From: Alistipes sp.
GTDB lineage: Bacteria > Bacteroidota > Bacteroidia > Bacteroidales > Rikenellaceae
Assembly: GCA_022511355.1 (NCBI GenBank)
Contig: JAFLRS010000025.1
Coordinates: forward strand, 1-16,738
Reading direction: 5' to 3'
DNA: 16,738 nt
This document shows positions 8,337 to 15,937 of the stretch, piece by piece (the stretch's first letter is position 1; each line of letters starts with the position of its first letter). Position numbers and translations under genes: made by a program. A model generated the notes under the pieces. The model saw nothing but the letters and a program-made list of their open reading frames with translations, was not told the origin of the DNA and ran no database searches.

Positions 8337-10049
8337 ATGAAATTACGAAATATAATAATTGCAGCAAGTGCGCTGGCAGCGGTATCGTGCAGCTATCTGG
8401 ATGTAGACGAGACTTCGGGCATTATTAAGCGCGAGGATCTGTACGGCGATTTCAGCCGTGTGAAGTCGATGCTGACGAAGGTGTATGTATCGATGCCGTA
8501 CTACAACGGATTTTCGTTTGCGAACGGTTCGGTGAACAATCTTGCGATGCGCGACTGTGCGAGCGACGATGCCGAATTCGGAGCGGCATCGGCTCTGATA
8601 CAGAACGTGAACAACGGCAACTGGTCGGCGACCAACACGTGGGACGATGCATGGAGTCTGTATGAGGGCATTCGATATGCGAATATGTTCCTTGCCGATT
8701 TCGATTCGGTGGACATTTCGCAGAACTATCCCAACGGCGGTTACGAAAAGGATATGGCACAGATGCAGTACTATCCCTATGAGGCTCGGGTGCTGCGTGC
8801 GTACTACTTTTTCGAGTTGGCGCGTCGATACGGCGATATTGCGATGCCGCTGAAGGTTCTCACGAAGGACGAGGCCAATTCGATAGGCAAGACGTCGTTC
8901 GACAAGGTTATCGACTTCATTGTTTCGGAGTGTACCGAGAGTGCGGAGGAGCTTCCGACCACATTCAAGGGTGTGGGTTCGGCCGACGAGATAGGCCGTG
9001 TTACGAAGGGTTTCGCGCTGGCTCTTAAGACCAAGGCTCTGCTTTATGCGGCGAGTCCGCTGCACAACGAGTCGGGCGACGCCGAGAAGTGGAAGGCGGC
9101 GGCCCGTGCGGCGCAGGAGGTTATGGATTTGGGAGTGTACGCTCTGGACAAGGACGGATGCTGGAACAACACCGTGTCGTCGGAGCTGATACTGGCCCGG
9201 ATGTACGGTGTGAACAACAGTTCGTATGAGCTTTACAACTTTCCGGTGCGTTTCACTTACGGCGGCCGTTCGGCGGCATTCATTTCGGGAGGCAACTATC
9301 CTTCGCAGAATTTGGTGGATGCGTTCGAGACGGTGAACGGATACAAGGTTACGCTGGATGAATCGGGCTGGCACAGCGACGATCCGTCGTTCCGCGAGCA
9401 GCAGCCCTATGCGAATCGCGACCCGCGTCTTGCGCGGACGATTCTGGCCGACGGGATGTCGTTCAAGGGCGAGACTCTGGAGACTTACGAAGGCGGAGCC
9501 GATGACGTATCGGTGCCGATGGGCGGAAGTGCGACGGGCTATTTCGTGCGCAAGTATATTCAGGAGGATGTAAGTTTCGACCCGACCTCTCCGGTATCGT
9601 ACCAGCATCACTGGGTTGTGAGCCGTTATGCCGAGATATTGCTTTCGTATGCGGAGGCGATGGTGAACGCATTCGGCGACGGAGGCTACAGCGACGGTGA
9701 GTTCAAACGTTCGGCGCTGTCGGCGTTGAACGAGGTTCGCACCAATGCGGGAATGCCTGCGGTGGTAAACGATTCGAAGGCGAATCTTATCGAGCGCATT
9801 CAGAACGAATGGCGTGTGGAGTTTGCATTTGAGGACCATCGTTTCTGGGATGTCCGCCGTTGGAAGATAGGCGACCGCACGCAGCGTCAGTTGTACGGTG
9901 TGTACATTACGCGCAACAACAACGTGAAGATATATCGCCGCAAGCTGGTTGAGAACCGGGTATGGTCGGAGCGGATGAATCTGTATCCTATCCCTCAGTC
10001 GGAGTTGTTCATCAACGGCAATCTGTATCCCCAGAATCCTCAGTGGTAG
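8337..10049 (+). CDS. SusD/RagB-family glycan-binding lipoprotein (pair 2)
   Basis: 570 aa from the ATG at 8337. A GTG at 8319 would add six codons, but AAGGAGA (8322-8328) is correctly spaced for 8337 and the resulting MKLRN start gives a clean lipoprotein signal ending LAAVSC (Cys18). Family marks: MLTKVYVSMPYYNG near the N-terminus, SRYAEILLSYAEAMVN from 429, NEWRVEFAFEDHRFWDVRRW, and the closing PIPQSEL...YPQNPQW. It would form the lid of the second SusC-like porin. Codon use differs from other operon members: by hand count 22 of 24 lysines are AAG, against 7 of 17 in the GH16 gene, and G-ending Ala/Thr/Leu codons look frequent. Confidence 0.94.
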   Translation: MKLRNIIIAASALAAVSCSYLDVDETSGIIKREDLYGDFSRVKSMLTKVYVSMPYYNGFSFANGSVNNLAMRDCASDDAEFGAASALIQNVNNGNWSATNTWDDAWSLYEGIRYANMFLADFDSVDISQNYPNGGYEKDMAQMQYYPYEARVLRAYYFFELARRYGDIAMPLKVLTKDEANSIGKTSFDKVIDFIVSECTESAEELPTTFKGVGSADEIGRVTKGFALALKTKALLYAASPLHNESGDAEKWKAAARAAQEVMDLGVYALDKDGCWNNTVSSELILARMYGVNNSSYELYNFPVRFTYGGRSAAFISGGNYPSQNLVDAFETVNGYKVTLDESGWHSDDPSFREQQPYANRDPRLARTILADGMSFKGETLETYEGGADDVSVPMGGSATGYFVRKYIQEDVSFDPTSPVSYQHHWVVSRYAEILLSYAEAMVNAFGDGGYSDGEFKRSALSALNEVRTNAGMPAVVNDSKANLIERIQNEWRVEFAFEDHRFWDVRRWKIGDRTQRQLYGVYITRNNNVKIYRRKLVENRVWSERMNLYPIPQSELFINGNLYPQNPQW

Positions 10050-10091
10050 TAAGGAGTAAACAAGTGAGAGAATAAAAATAAATTCAACGAT

Positions 10092-11729
10092 ATGAAAAAG
10101 TCAATTAACAAGAAGGTGATGCGAATGATAATCGCATTGGGAGTGTTTGCATTGAGCGGCTGCGACAATTACGGAATCGATTCGCAGCCGAGTGCGGGCC
10201 CGAACATTCAGGATGATGCCCAGATGTCGTATGAGATGGCAGCCGAATCTGCTCCGGGCATAATGTTCAACATCAGCGCGAATACGCCGTGGCGTATCGA
10301 GAGCAGCGAGCAGTGGTGTACGGTTACGCCGTCGATGAGTGCTGTGGGCGGATTGGTATCGGAGGTTACGGTGAAGGTCGAGGACAACCCCGACTATACG
10401 CCGCGCACGGCCGAGGTAACGATTAAGGGCGTGGAGCTCGATTTCGTGAAGCGGATTTCGATAGTACAGTCGTCGAAGACCGACTTTATCGTTACCGAAT
10501 TCAGCGGCACTGTTCCGGCTGAGGGAGGTGTGGCCACCTACTACATACACACCAACAAACGTTGGGAGTACTTTGCCGAGGACGATTTTCTCTTCGACGC
10601 TGCCGATGTAACCTCGGGCGAGGATGTCGATGAGGTTGCCGACTATACGGTCAATATCACGGTTCCCGTGAATGGCGGAGTAAGACGCCAGTGCCGGTTC
10701 CTTATCAGAACGGCTGCGGGCGACTACGAATATTCGTTCCCGCAGAACGGTATCACTCTGGAGCTTGCCGAGGGTCAGGGTGTAAGCGACCTTACATTCA
10801 CCTCCGAATCGAATGCTTACGAAGCCGGAGCTACGGTTACGTTCACCGTCAATGCCAATATCGAATTCGTGCCGGTAGTTGCGGAACAGGATGCCGACTG
10901 GCTCGAAATCGATACCTATGACGCTACGACCGTTACGGTTAAGACCAAAGGCGGAGTCAATCCGTATGCGGCATTCCGTGTAGGTACGATTAATCTTACC
11001 GCCGGAGAGGTAGACCCTGTTCCCGTTAAGGTTTATCAGCCGTCTGCGTTTGTGAACAAGTGGCCTGCGGGTGATGCTGAAACTACAACCAAGCACTATA
11101 TCGACAATCTCGATCAGTCGGTAACGTTCTATTTCAGCAATACGGCCAATGAGACCGATTTGGCTTTGGTATCGTCGCTCAAATTGTCGATGGGCAAAAA
11201 ATGGGTTTGCGAAATCGACCCCGAGCAGACCAATATTGCAAAAGTCCGGTTGTTCTGCCAGATTGACCAGACCGGTGCGGCCAACACCAGCAGCTTCACC
11301 AACGGTGTATCTCACCTGACATTGACTCCTGATATCGGAACGACTACAGGTATAGGTAAAAACAACTTCTACAATCATGGCGGCGGAACTTGGATGAATG
11401 TTATGAATCCTTGGCATCTTGACGGTGCAGCTGCGAATAGTGCGTATGATGGCGAGTTGTTCGATTCGAATGATATAAAGAAACTCGAGAGAATCGTATT
11501 CGAAATGCGCGAAGAGGGCTTGAAACTCATTGTTACGGCAAACGGCAAAGAGATTTCCTATACGCGACTTCTTGAATGGACGGCAGAAACTAATCGTACC
11601 AATTTCACCAATAAATATAAAGAAGTCCAACTTATTCCGGCATTTGGTATGATCAACAATAGCGGTCCGGTAGACCTTACCGGTGAGTACGTGACCGTTA
11701 CCAAGTGCTATATCGCGGATATCGAGTAA
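10092..11729 (+). CDS. Surface lipoprotein with three BACON-like modules and an unrecognised C-terminal domain (SGBP-like)
   Basis: 545 aa. The lipoprotein signal ends ALSGC (Cys24). Three consecutive Ig-like modules follow, at about 45-127, 132-220 and 231-318. The first is clearly BACON-like (SANTPWRIESSEQWCTVTPS, then a strand ending RISIVQ); the second and third share the spacing and end in SFPQNG and VKVYQP. BACON modules mark surface glycan-binding proteins and spacers in Bacteroidota PULs. The C-terminal 220 residues (from about 325) match nothing I recognise; alternating hydrophobic strands suggest a beta-sandwich, possibly the real glycan-binding domain. DNA coding for this part is AT-richer than its surroundings (about 37-43% GC in three hand-counted 60-bp lines between 11341 and 11640). 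It follows susD pair 2 by 42 bp with AAGGAG after the stop. The likely role is a SusE/SGBP-B-like outer-surface binder. Confidence 0.85.
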   Translation: MKKSINKKVMRMIIALGVFALSGCDNYGIDSQPSAGPNIQDDAQMSYEMAAESAPGIMFNISANTPWRIESSEQWCTVTPSMSAVGGLVSEVTVKVEDNPDYTPRTAEVTIKGVELDFVKRISIVQSSKTDFIVTEFSGTVPAEGGVATYYIHTNKRWEYFAEDDFLFDAADVTSGEDVDEVADYTVNITVPVNGGVRRQCRFLIRTAAGDYEYSFPQNGITLELAEGQGVSDLTFTSESNAYEAGATVTFTVNANIEFVPVVAEQDADWLEIDTYDATTVTVKTKGGVNPYAAFRVGTINLTAGEVDPVPVKVYQPSAFVNKWPAGDAETTTKHYIDNLDQSVTFYFSNTANETDLALVSSLKLSMGKKWVCEIDPEQTNIAKVRLFCQIDQTGAANTSSFTNGVSHLTLTPDIGTTTGIGKNNFYNHGGGTWMNVMNPWHLDGAAANSAYDGELFDSNDIKKLERIVFEMREEGLKLIVTANGKEISYTRLLEWTAETNRTNFTNKYKEVQLIPAFGMINNSGPVDLTGEYVTVTKCYIADIE

Positions 11730-11755
11730 TAGAAAACCGTTAAAAAATCGATTCT

Positions 11756-13375
11756 ATGAAACCGATTAAAAGTATAAAATGGATTTTGGGTATTGTTGCA
11801 CTCGGTGGAACGGTAATGCCGTTCACCGCGTGCGACAAATCCTACGACGGACCCATCGTGGATTTGCGCTACGATGTGCTGGACGTCTACGAACTGCCTC
11901 ATACCGACCCTCAGGTCGTTACTTTGCGCGTGAGGTCGCTCTATACTCCGTGGGAGATTGTCGGCAGCGATGCCGATGCCGACTGGTATGAAATAACCCC
12001 TTCGCGCGGCGAAGCGGGCGAAACAGCCATCGTCACCATCACCTGCAAGAACAATCCCGATTTGGATGACCGCGAGGATATGATAAACATCAAGAGCGAC
12101 TACTGGACCGGCAAACAGTTCCGTCTGTTCCAGAAGGGTACCGCTTTCCTCGAGGCCGAAGGCAAAACCCTCGACATGGACGGCGAAGAGTATGAATTCG
12201 AGGTTCATTCCAATCAGAAATGGAGCGCAGCCGTCACCGAAGGCGATGCTTGGCTTTCGATTACGGCCGGCGACAGCGGCGAAAATGAAGGTACGGTCAA
12301 TATCAAGGCCGCAGCCAACAAAAGTGCGCGTCGTCCGGGCGTGGTGACCCTCTACGACCGTTACGACCGTCCCACGGTGGATGTTCTCTTTACGCAGGAC
12401 GGCGTGGTGCTCGACTGGTATATGCCCTATGACGAAGACCCCGAACCCGACGAACCCGAAGTGGATTGGATTCGCTGCTACTACGACGATGAGAATATAG
12501 TTATCCCCGTCGAGTTCAACAACGGCTGGACCGCCGTGAAGAGCGACGAGGACGATGAGTGGTACTCCATAGAGAAAGGGACGTTCGAACGCAGCGAGGA
12601 CGGCAAGACCGTAATCAAGGATAATCTTACGATTACGCTCACCGAGAACGGCACCCAGCGTCTGCGTACCGGTTCGTTGATTCTCACTTCGATTCCCGAG
12701 AGCGAGGATGCCATACCCGTCGTGCGCGAGGTGGTGTTCAAGCAGGCATACAACCCCGAATCGATTGAAATCTACGGCCGTCAGGAGATTATGAACAACA
12801 GTTCGGTACGCGTAAAGACGACCGTCGAGGCCGGACGTTACGATTTCGTGATTACGGGCTACAAAAACAAAATCTCCGAAATCAACTTCATATTCCCCGA
12901 CCAGCTGACTCAGGACGGTTCGGGCTTCACTCTCGGATTCTGGACCAGTGCGCGTGCCTCTACCGCAGGAGTTCTCAACAATGACGGTGTCCCCGTCAAG
13001 TATGCGACTCCGTATATTGCGGGATACAATGCGAACGAGTGCGGCAACTATTCGACGAACGCCAATCCGGGCACCTATGCCGTTTTCGACAAGAGCCAGC
13101 GGCACACCTACACGATGGAGCTGCAGAAATCCAAGCGCGAAATCGACGGCGAATTCAAAATCTGGGCCCGCATGATATGGCGTCTCGACGGCGAACTGCT
13201 CCATTTGGGCGACGCAGGCCAGACTCAGAAATCGATTCTGGAGACTCTCGATGCAGCCAACTGGAAAGATATGTCTTTCGCCAAAATGACCGCCGAAAGC
13301 TCATTTATTCAGGTTCGGGGCGAGCTGATTCTCGAAAAGGCTACATTTACGCCGCCCATCAACTGGGGCAATTAA
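11756..13375 (+). CDS. Second surface lipoprotein with BACON-like modules and a distinct C-terminal domain (SGBP-like)
   Basis: 539 aa. The lipoprotein signal ends MPFTAC (Cys26). BACON-like modules lie at about 42-128 (YTPWEIVGS...WYEITPSRGEAG...RLFQKG), 131-215 (SNQKWSAAV...WLSITAGDSGENEG...LFTQDG) and 235-332 (NGWTAVKSDEDDEWYSIE...VVFKQAYNP). An acidic, proline-rich linker (DEDPEPDEPE, 227-236) separates the second and third. The C-terminal 200 residues are rich in predicted beta strands and aromatic residues, resemble no family I can name, and do not visibly resemble the C-terminus of the preceding gene product. It probably sits on the cell surface beside the GH16 enzyme and helps hold polysaccharide. 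The gap to the upstream gene is 26 bp. Confidence 0.85.
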   Translation: MKPIKSIKWILGIVALGGTVMPFTACDKSYDGPIVDLRYDVLDVYELPHTDPQVVTLRVRSLYTPWEIVGSDADADWYEITPSRGEAGETAIVTITCKNNPDLDDREDMINIKSDYWTGKQFRLFQKGTAFLEAEGKTLDMDGEEYEFEVHSNQKWSAAVTEGDAWLSITAGDSGENEGTVNIKAAANKSARRPGVVTLYDRYDRPTVDVLFTQDGVVLDWYMPYDEDPEPDEPEVDWIRCYYDDENIVIPVEFNNGWTAVKSDEDDEWYSIEKGTFERSEDGKTVIKDNLTITLTENGTQRLRTGSLILTSIPESEDAIPVVREVVFKQAYNPESIEIYGRQEIMNNSSVRVKTTVEAGRYDFVITGYKNKISEINFIFPDQLTQDGSGFTLGFWTSARASTAGVLNNDGVPVKYATPYIAGYNANECGNYSTNANPGTYAVFDKSQRHTYTMELQKSKREIDGEFKIWARMIWRLDGELLHLGDAGQTQKSILETLDAANWKDMSFAKMTAESSFIQVRGELILEKATFTPPINWGN

Positions 13376-13404
13376 GCATTATTAACGCTAAAAACTGAAC
13401 TCAA

Positions 13405-14868
13405 ATGAAAAAAACAGCATTAATAGCCGCAGGAATCATGTTGTTGTGTGCGGGTTGTAATGAAAACAACTATCTGACCGACAACAACGTGCCGGGCACC
13501 GAAGGCAGCAGCGAAACTCTTGCGGGTTCGTCGGCTCCTCTCGTGTCGTTCTCGGTTACGGCTGCGGGCGAAACATACGACGCCGTTATCGACCACTATG
13601 CCGGTACGGCCAATATAGGCATCATTACCGAACTCGAAACCATCGATGCCGTTCACTACCAACTCGTAAGCGACAAAGCCGTCATCTATCCCGAACCCGA
13701 ATCGTTTATCGGTCGTTGGGAGATGGAAAACGATATAGTGGTGACGCTCGACGGCAAAGAACGCGTCTACAAAATAGGATTCACGGCTCTGCTCAATCCC
13801 GACGAGCCGGAGGACCCCAATGCGGAAAGTCCGTGGGATTACGACTACAATCCCGCAGCCAAGCCCATCGACGACGAGCGTTTGGTATACGAAAATCCCT
13901 ACACTCCGTTCTCGCGCGAAACCATTCGCCGCGGCGACCCGCATCCCAATCCCGACCTCGCGGCCAAAGGATGGGAACTCTACACCTGCAACGAGTTTAC
14001 CGACGGACGCATCGAACAGATTTCCAACGGCGACGGTACCTATACCTCGGTGATTCAGCCTCACGGACTCTATCCGTTCAACACCGGAAACTCCAATGAG
14101 TCGGCTATCGTGAGAAACAATGTCTGCGCACGCGTCGAGGACGGCCGTCTTGTCATGGATGCACGACACCTCGACGAACCCGTCGCAACAGGCATCCCGC
14201 AGACGGCCTACAACCCCTCGGGTATCGTCGAGTACGAACACGCTGCGTTCAGAACCTATCCCGAAACAAATGCGACTATGGGTACGTGGTTCACGTTCCG
14301 TCCCTATATGCGTTTCGAGGTACGTTTCCGCCGCACCGACACCATCGGCTTCAACAATGCAATCTGGTTCCAGGGCAATACCCTCGACCACGGATGGCCC
14401 AACTACGGCGAAATCGACCTTCTGGAGAACCCCAAAGACGTCATCAATCAGTTGGCCCACTCCACCATTCACTGCGGTGCTTACAACTCGACTAAAAGCA
14501 ATGCCAAGACCAACAAAGAGCCTCTCGCCGATATGAAGCACTGGAACATCTACTGGGTGGAGCTGTATCCCAACAAAATAGTCTTCGGTGTGAACGGTTA
14601 CACGAAGCAAACGGTGAACAAGGAGACTGTCGATACCGATTTCGAACACTGGCCGTGGACGCAGCCCGAGGGATTCTATCTGCTGCTCACCACCGGTATG
14701 CACGACAGCAAGCACAGTTCGCGCACCGGTTGGCAGGGTTCGGTGCGTCCCATCGACTTCGAGGACCCCGACAATCTCCCCACCATGGAGTTCGACTGGA
14801 TTCGCGTATATGTGAACGAAGATTTCTGGAACGACGGCGGAAAGGCCGCAACCGGATTCTTCTATTAG
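13405..14868 (+). CDS. GH16-family endo-glycanase lipoprotein
   Basis: 487 aa. The lipoprotein signal ends LLCAGC (Cys18). Residues about 45-130 form a small N-terminal beta domain of unknown function, then a Pro/Asp-rich linker (131-175). The C-terminal part (about 188-477) is a GH16 beta-jelly-roll. The catalytic signature ExDxxE is present as EIDLLE: Glu336 nucleophile, Asp338, Glu341 acid/base, preceded by WPNYG. Other GH16 landmarks are RFEVRFRR...FNNAIWFQGN before the site, STIHCG and HWNIYWVELYPNKIVFGVNG after it, and MEFDWIRVYV at the end. All catalytic residues are intact. GH16 enzymes are retaining endo-hydrolases on beta-1,3-, beta-1,3/1,4- or beta-1,4-linked glucans and galactans, including host O-glycans. 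Residues fixing the subfamily cannot be judged by eye. It is last in the operon and the only enzyme in it. Confidence 0.93.
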   Translation: MKKTALIAAGIMLLCAGCNENNYLTDNNVPGTEGSSETLAGSSAPLVSFSVTAAGETYDAVIDHYAGTANIGIITELETIDAVHYQLVSDKAVIYPEPESFIGRWEMENDIVVTLDGKERVYKIGFTALLNPDEPEDPNAESPWDYDYNPAAKPIDDERLVYENPYTPFSRETIRRGDPHPNPDLAAKGWELYTCNEFTDGRIEQISNGDGTYTSVIQPHGLYPFNTGNSNESAIVRNNVCARVEDGRLVMDARHLDEPVATGIPQTAYNPSGIVEYEHAAFRTYPETNATMGTWFTFRPYMRFEVRFRRTDTIGFNNAIWFQGNTLDHGWPNYGEIDLLENPKDVINQLAHSTIHCGAYNSTKSNAKTNKEPLADMKHWNIYWVELYPNKIVFGVNGYTKQTVNKETVDTDFEHWPWTQPEGFYLLLTTGMHDSKHSSRTGWQGSVRPIDFEDPDNLPTMEFDWIRVYVNEDFWNDGGKAATGFFY

Positions 14869-14924
14869 AAAAGTTCCGCAAACTTTTAGGTTAGATTAAA
14901 TATATAAAAAGTTCGTTTCGTGAC

Positions 14925-14957
14925 GGGGGCCGCATTCTGTGCGGCTTCCGTTTTTTT
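14925..14957 (+). terminator. Intrinsic terminator of the PUL operon
   Basis: GGGGGCCGCA (14925-14934) pairs with TGCGGCTTCC (14940-14949), with two G-U pairs, around a TTCTG loop. The stem is followed by G and seven T (14951-14957). It lies 56 nt after the GH16 stop codon and fits a rho-independent terminator for plus-strand transcription. Confidence 0.88.
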
Positions 14958-14992
14958 GTGCCGTCGGGTGGGGGTGCGGTTGTACGGGCGGC

Positions 14993-15027
14993 AAAAAAGA
15001 GGGCTTCCCGCAGCGGGAAGCCCTCTT
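14993..15027 (-). terminator. Intrinsic terminator of the efflux/regulator operon
   Basis: A perfect 14-bp stem, AAGAGGGCTTCCCG (14997-15010) with CGGGAAGCCCTCTT (15014-15027), closes a 3-nt loop. Read on the minus strand it runs into T's complementary to the six A's at 14993-14998. It sits just after the stop of the AraC-type gene at 15046. The 35 bp between the two convergent terminators hold nothing else visible. Confidence 0.88.
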
Positions 15028-15045
15028 CATTACGCTTTCGCGAGT

Positions 15046-15612
15046 CTATTTTTTCATTTGCTGCAGCATCCGCTCCCGCCACACCGAGGGAATCTCGCCC
15101 TTCACCGATTTGAAGACTCTCGAGTAGTAGCGCAGAGTCGAAAATCCGTTCATTTCGGCTATTTCGGTAAGACTCCGGTTCTCGTCAGCGAACATCTCCG
15201 TCGAGCGTTCGATGCGTATGCCGTTCACATACTCCACGATGCCTTTGCCCGTAGCACGACGCACTCTGTTGAAGAGCAGCGAACGGCTTACCATCATCCC
15301 TGCGGCAAGAAAATCGACATTCAAATCGTGATTGCCGATGTTGGCATCGATAAGTTCATTCAGCCGTTGGAGGAATGTTTCGTCGTCGCTTTCGTAGGGT
15401 CGGTATCGTTGGTCGGGGGTCGGTGCAGGTTCGCTTACGGTCTGATTTTCGGATGCGGAATCCGAAAAATCCCCCCCCCTTGAATCTGTATTTTCCTGTG
15501 TGTCAACGGCATTGCGCTCCAACTTGCTGATGCGCGACTCTATGCGCATCAGCATACAGAGCGTTGCCAACGACAACAGCAAGGCCATGCAGGCTGCCAA
15601 CAAAGCTGCCAT
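15046..15612 (-). CDS. Small membrane-anchored AraC-family transcriptional regulator
   Basis: 188 aa. A single hydrophobic segment (1-22) is followed by RIESRISKLERN (23-34, short coiled-coil-like), a polar linker of about 40 residues, and an AraC-type DNA-binding domain (about 78-186) with both helix-turn-helix units: FLAAGMMVSRSLLFNRVRRATG, then SLTEIAEMNGFSTLRYYSRVFK. Positive charges after the hydrophobic segment predict the DNA-binding part inside the cell. The domain resembles those at the end of Bacteroidota hybrid two-component regulators, but no sensor, kinase or receiver is present. The start is 10 nt after the PII-like gene's stop, so all three minus-strand genes look co-transcribed. 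Odd feature: codons for Arg45-Asp48 contain nine consecutive G. Its target is unknown; the efflux operon itself is a reasonable guess. Confidence 0.85.
   Translation of the reverse strand: MAALLAACMALLLSLATLCMLMRIESRISKLERNAVDTQENTDSRGGDFSDSASENQTVSEPAPTPDQRYRPYESDDETFLQRLNELIDANIGNHDLNVDFLAAGMMVSRSLLFNRVRRATGKGIVEYVNGIRIERSTEMFADENRSLTEIAEMNGFSTLRYYSRVFKSVKGEIPSVWRERMLQQMKK
15471..15479 (-). repeat. G9 homopolymer in the coding sequence of the AraC-type regulator
   Basis: Nine C on the plus strand (G9 in the coding strand) encode part of Ser-Arg-Gly-Gly-Asp (residues 44-48) in the linker between the membrane anchor and the DNA-binding domain. Loss of one G would bring a TAA stop into frame at 15437-15435, before the helix-turn-helix domain. 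Such tracts are classic slipped-strand sites. Confidence 0.9.
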
Positions 15613-15622
15613 AACGCTCTTT

Positions 15623-15916
15623 TTAGAGGGTTCCGCCTATCGGCCACCAGAATGCACGCAGACCCAATTTGGGGTTTTCGGCGTCGATTCGGCGCAGTTC
15701 GTCCATGAATCGGTCGGCGGCCTCGTCTTCGGCCATCGACAGCAGCGACGAGTTCAGAGTCGGCCATGCGTGCGAACCCAAATGAGGCTCGCCCGTCTGC
15801 ATTCCGCAGCCCGTTACCTCCTCCCAACCGGTATATCCGCGAATTCCGCAGCGTTCCATCGTGTCAAGCACTTCGTCGTAAAGCGCCTGGTTGCATGATA
15901 AAAATATAGCTTTCAT
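15623..15916 (-). CDS. PII-like small protein associated with an RND efflux pump
   Basis: 97 aa, the size of PII-like signalling proteins (about 100 aa, ferredoxin-like fold). The N-terminal strand MKAIFLSCNQAL is followed by a helix, then the conserved core IRGYTGWEEVTGCG and GEPHLGSHAWPTLNS, the strand SSLLSMAEDE, a helix, and the closing LGLRAFWWPI. From memory, near-identical patterns occur in uncharacterised Bacteroidota proteins encoded directly after RND transporter genes. It lies 21 bp after the pump gene's stop and 10 bp before the AraC-type gene. The likely role is a ligand- or metal-sensing partner of the pump; the ligand is unknown. An overlapping longer frame at 15549-15827 is a shadow. 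Confidence 0.8.
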   Translation of the reverse strand: MKAIFLSCNQALYDEVLDTMERCGIRGYTGWEEVTGCGMQTGEPHLGSHAWPTLNSSLLSMAEDEAADRFMDELRRIDAENPKLGLRAFWWPIGGTL

Positions 15917-15937
15917 AACACTTTCTCTACATTGAAC

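Noticed and set aside
14993..15027. Perfect 14-bp hairpin as a small RNA or mobile-element end
   Set aside because: The adjacent T-run on the minus strand and its position just after the regulator gene make a terminator the simplest explanation. No CRISPR array, insertion sequence or inverted-repeat pair was seen in the window.
15046..15612. AraC-type gene as a truncated hybrid two-component regulator
   Set aside because: It has its own start 10 nt after the previous gene, a sensible membrane segment and an intact C-terminus. The upstream sequence is an intact, unrelated gene rather than kinase remnants. Decay in the distant past cannot be fully excluded.
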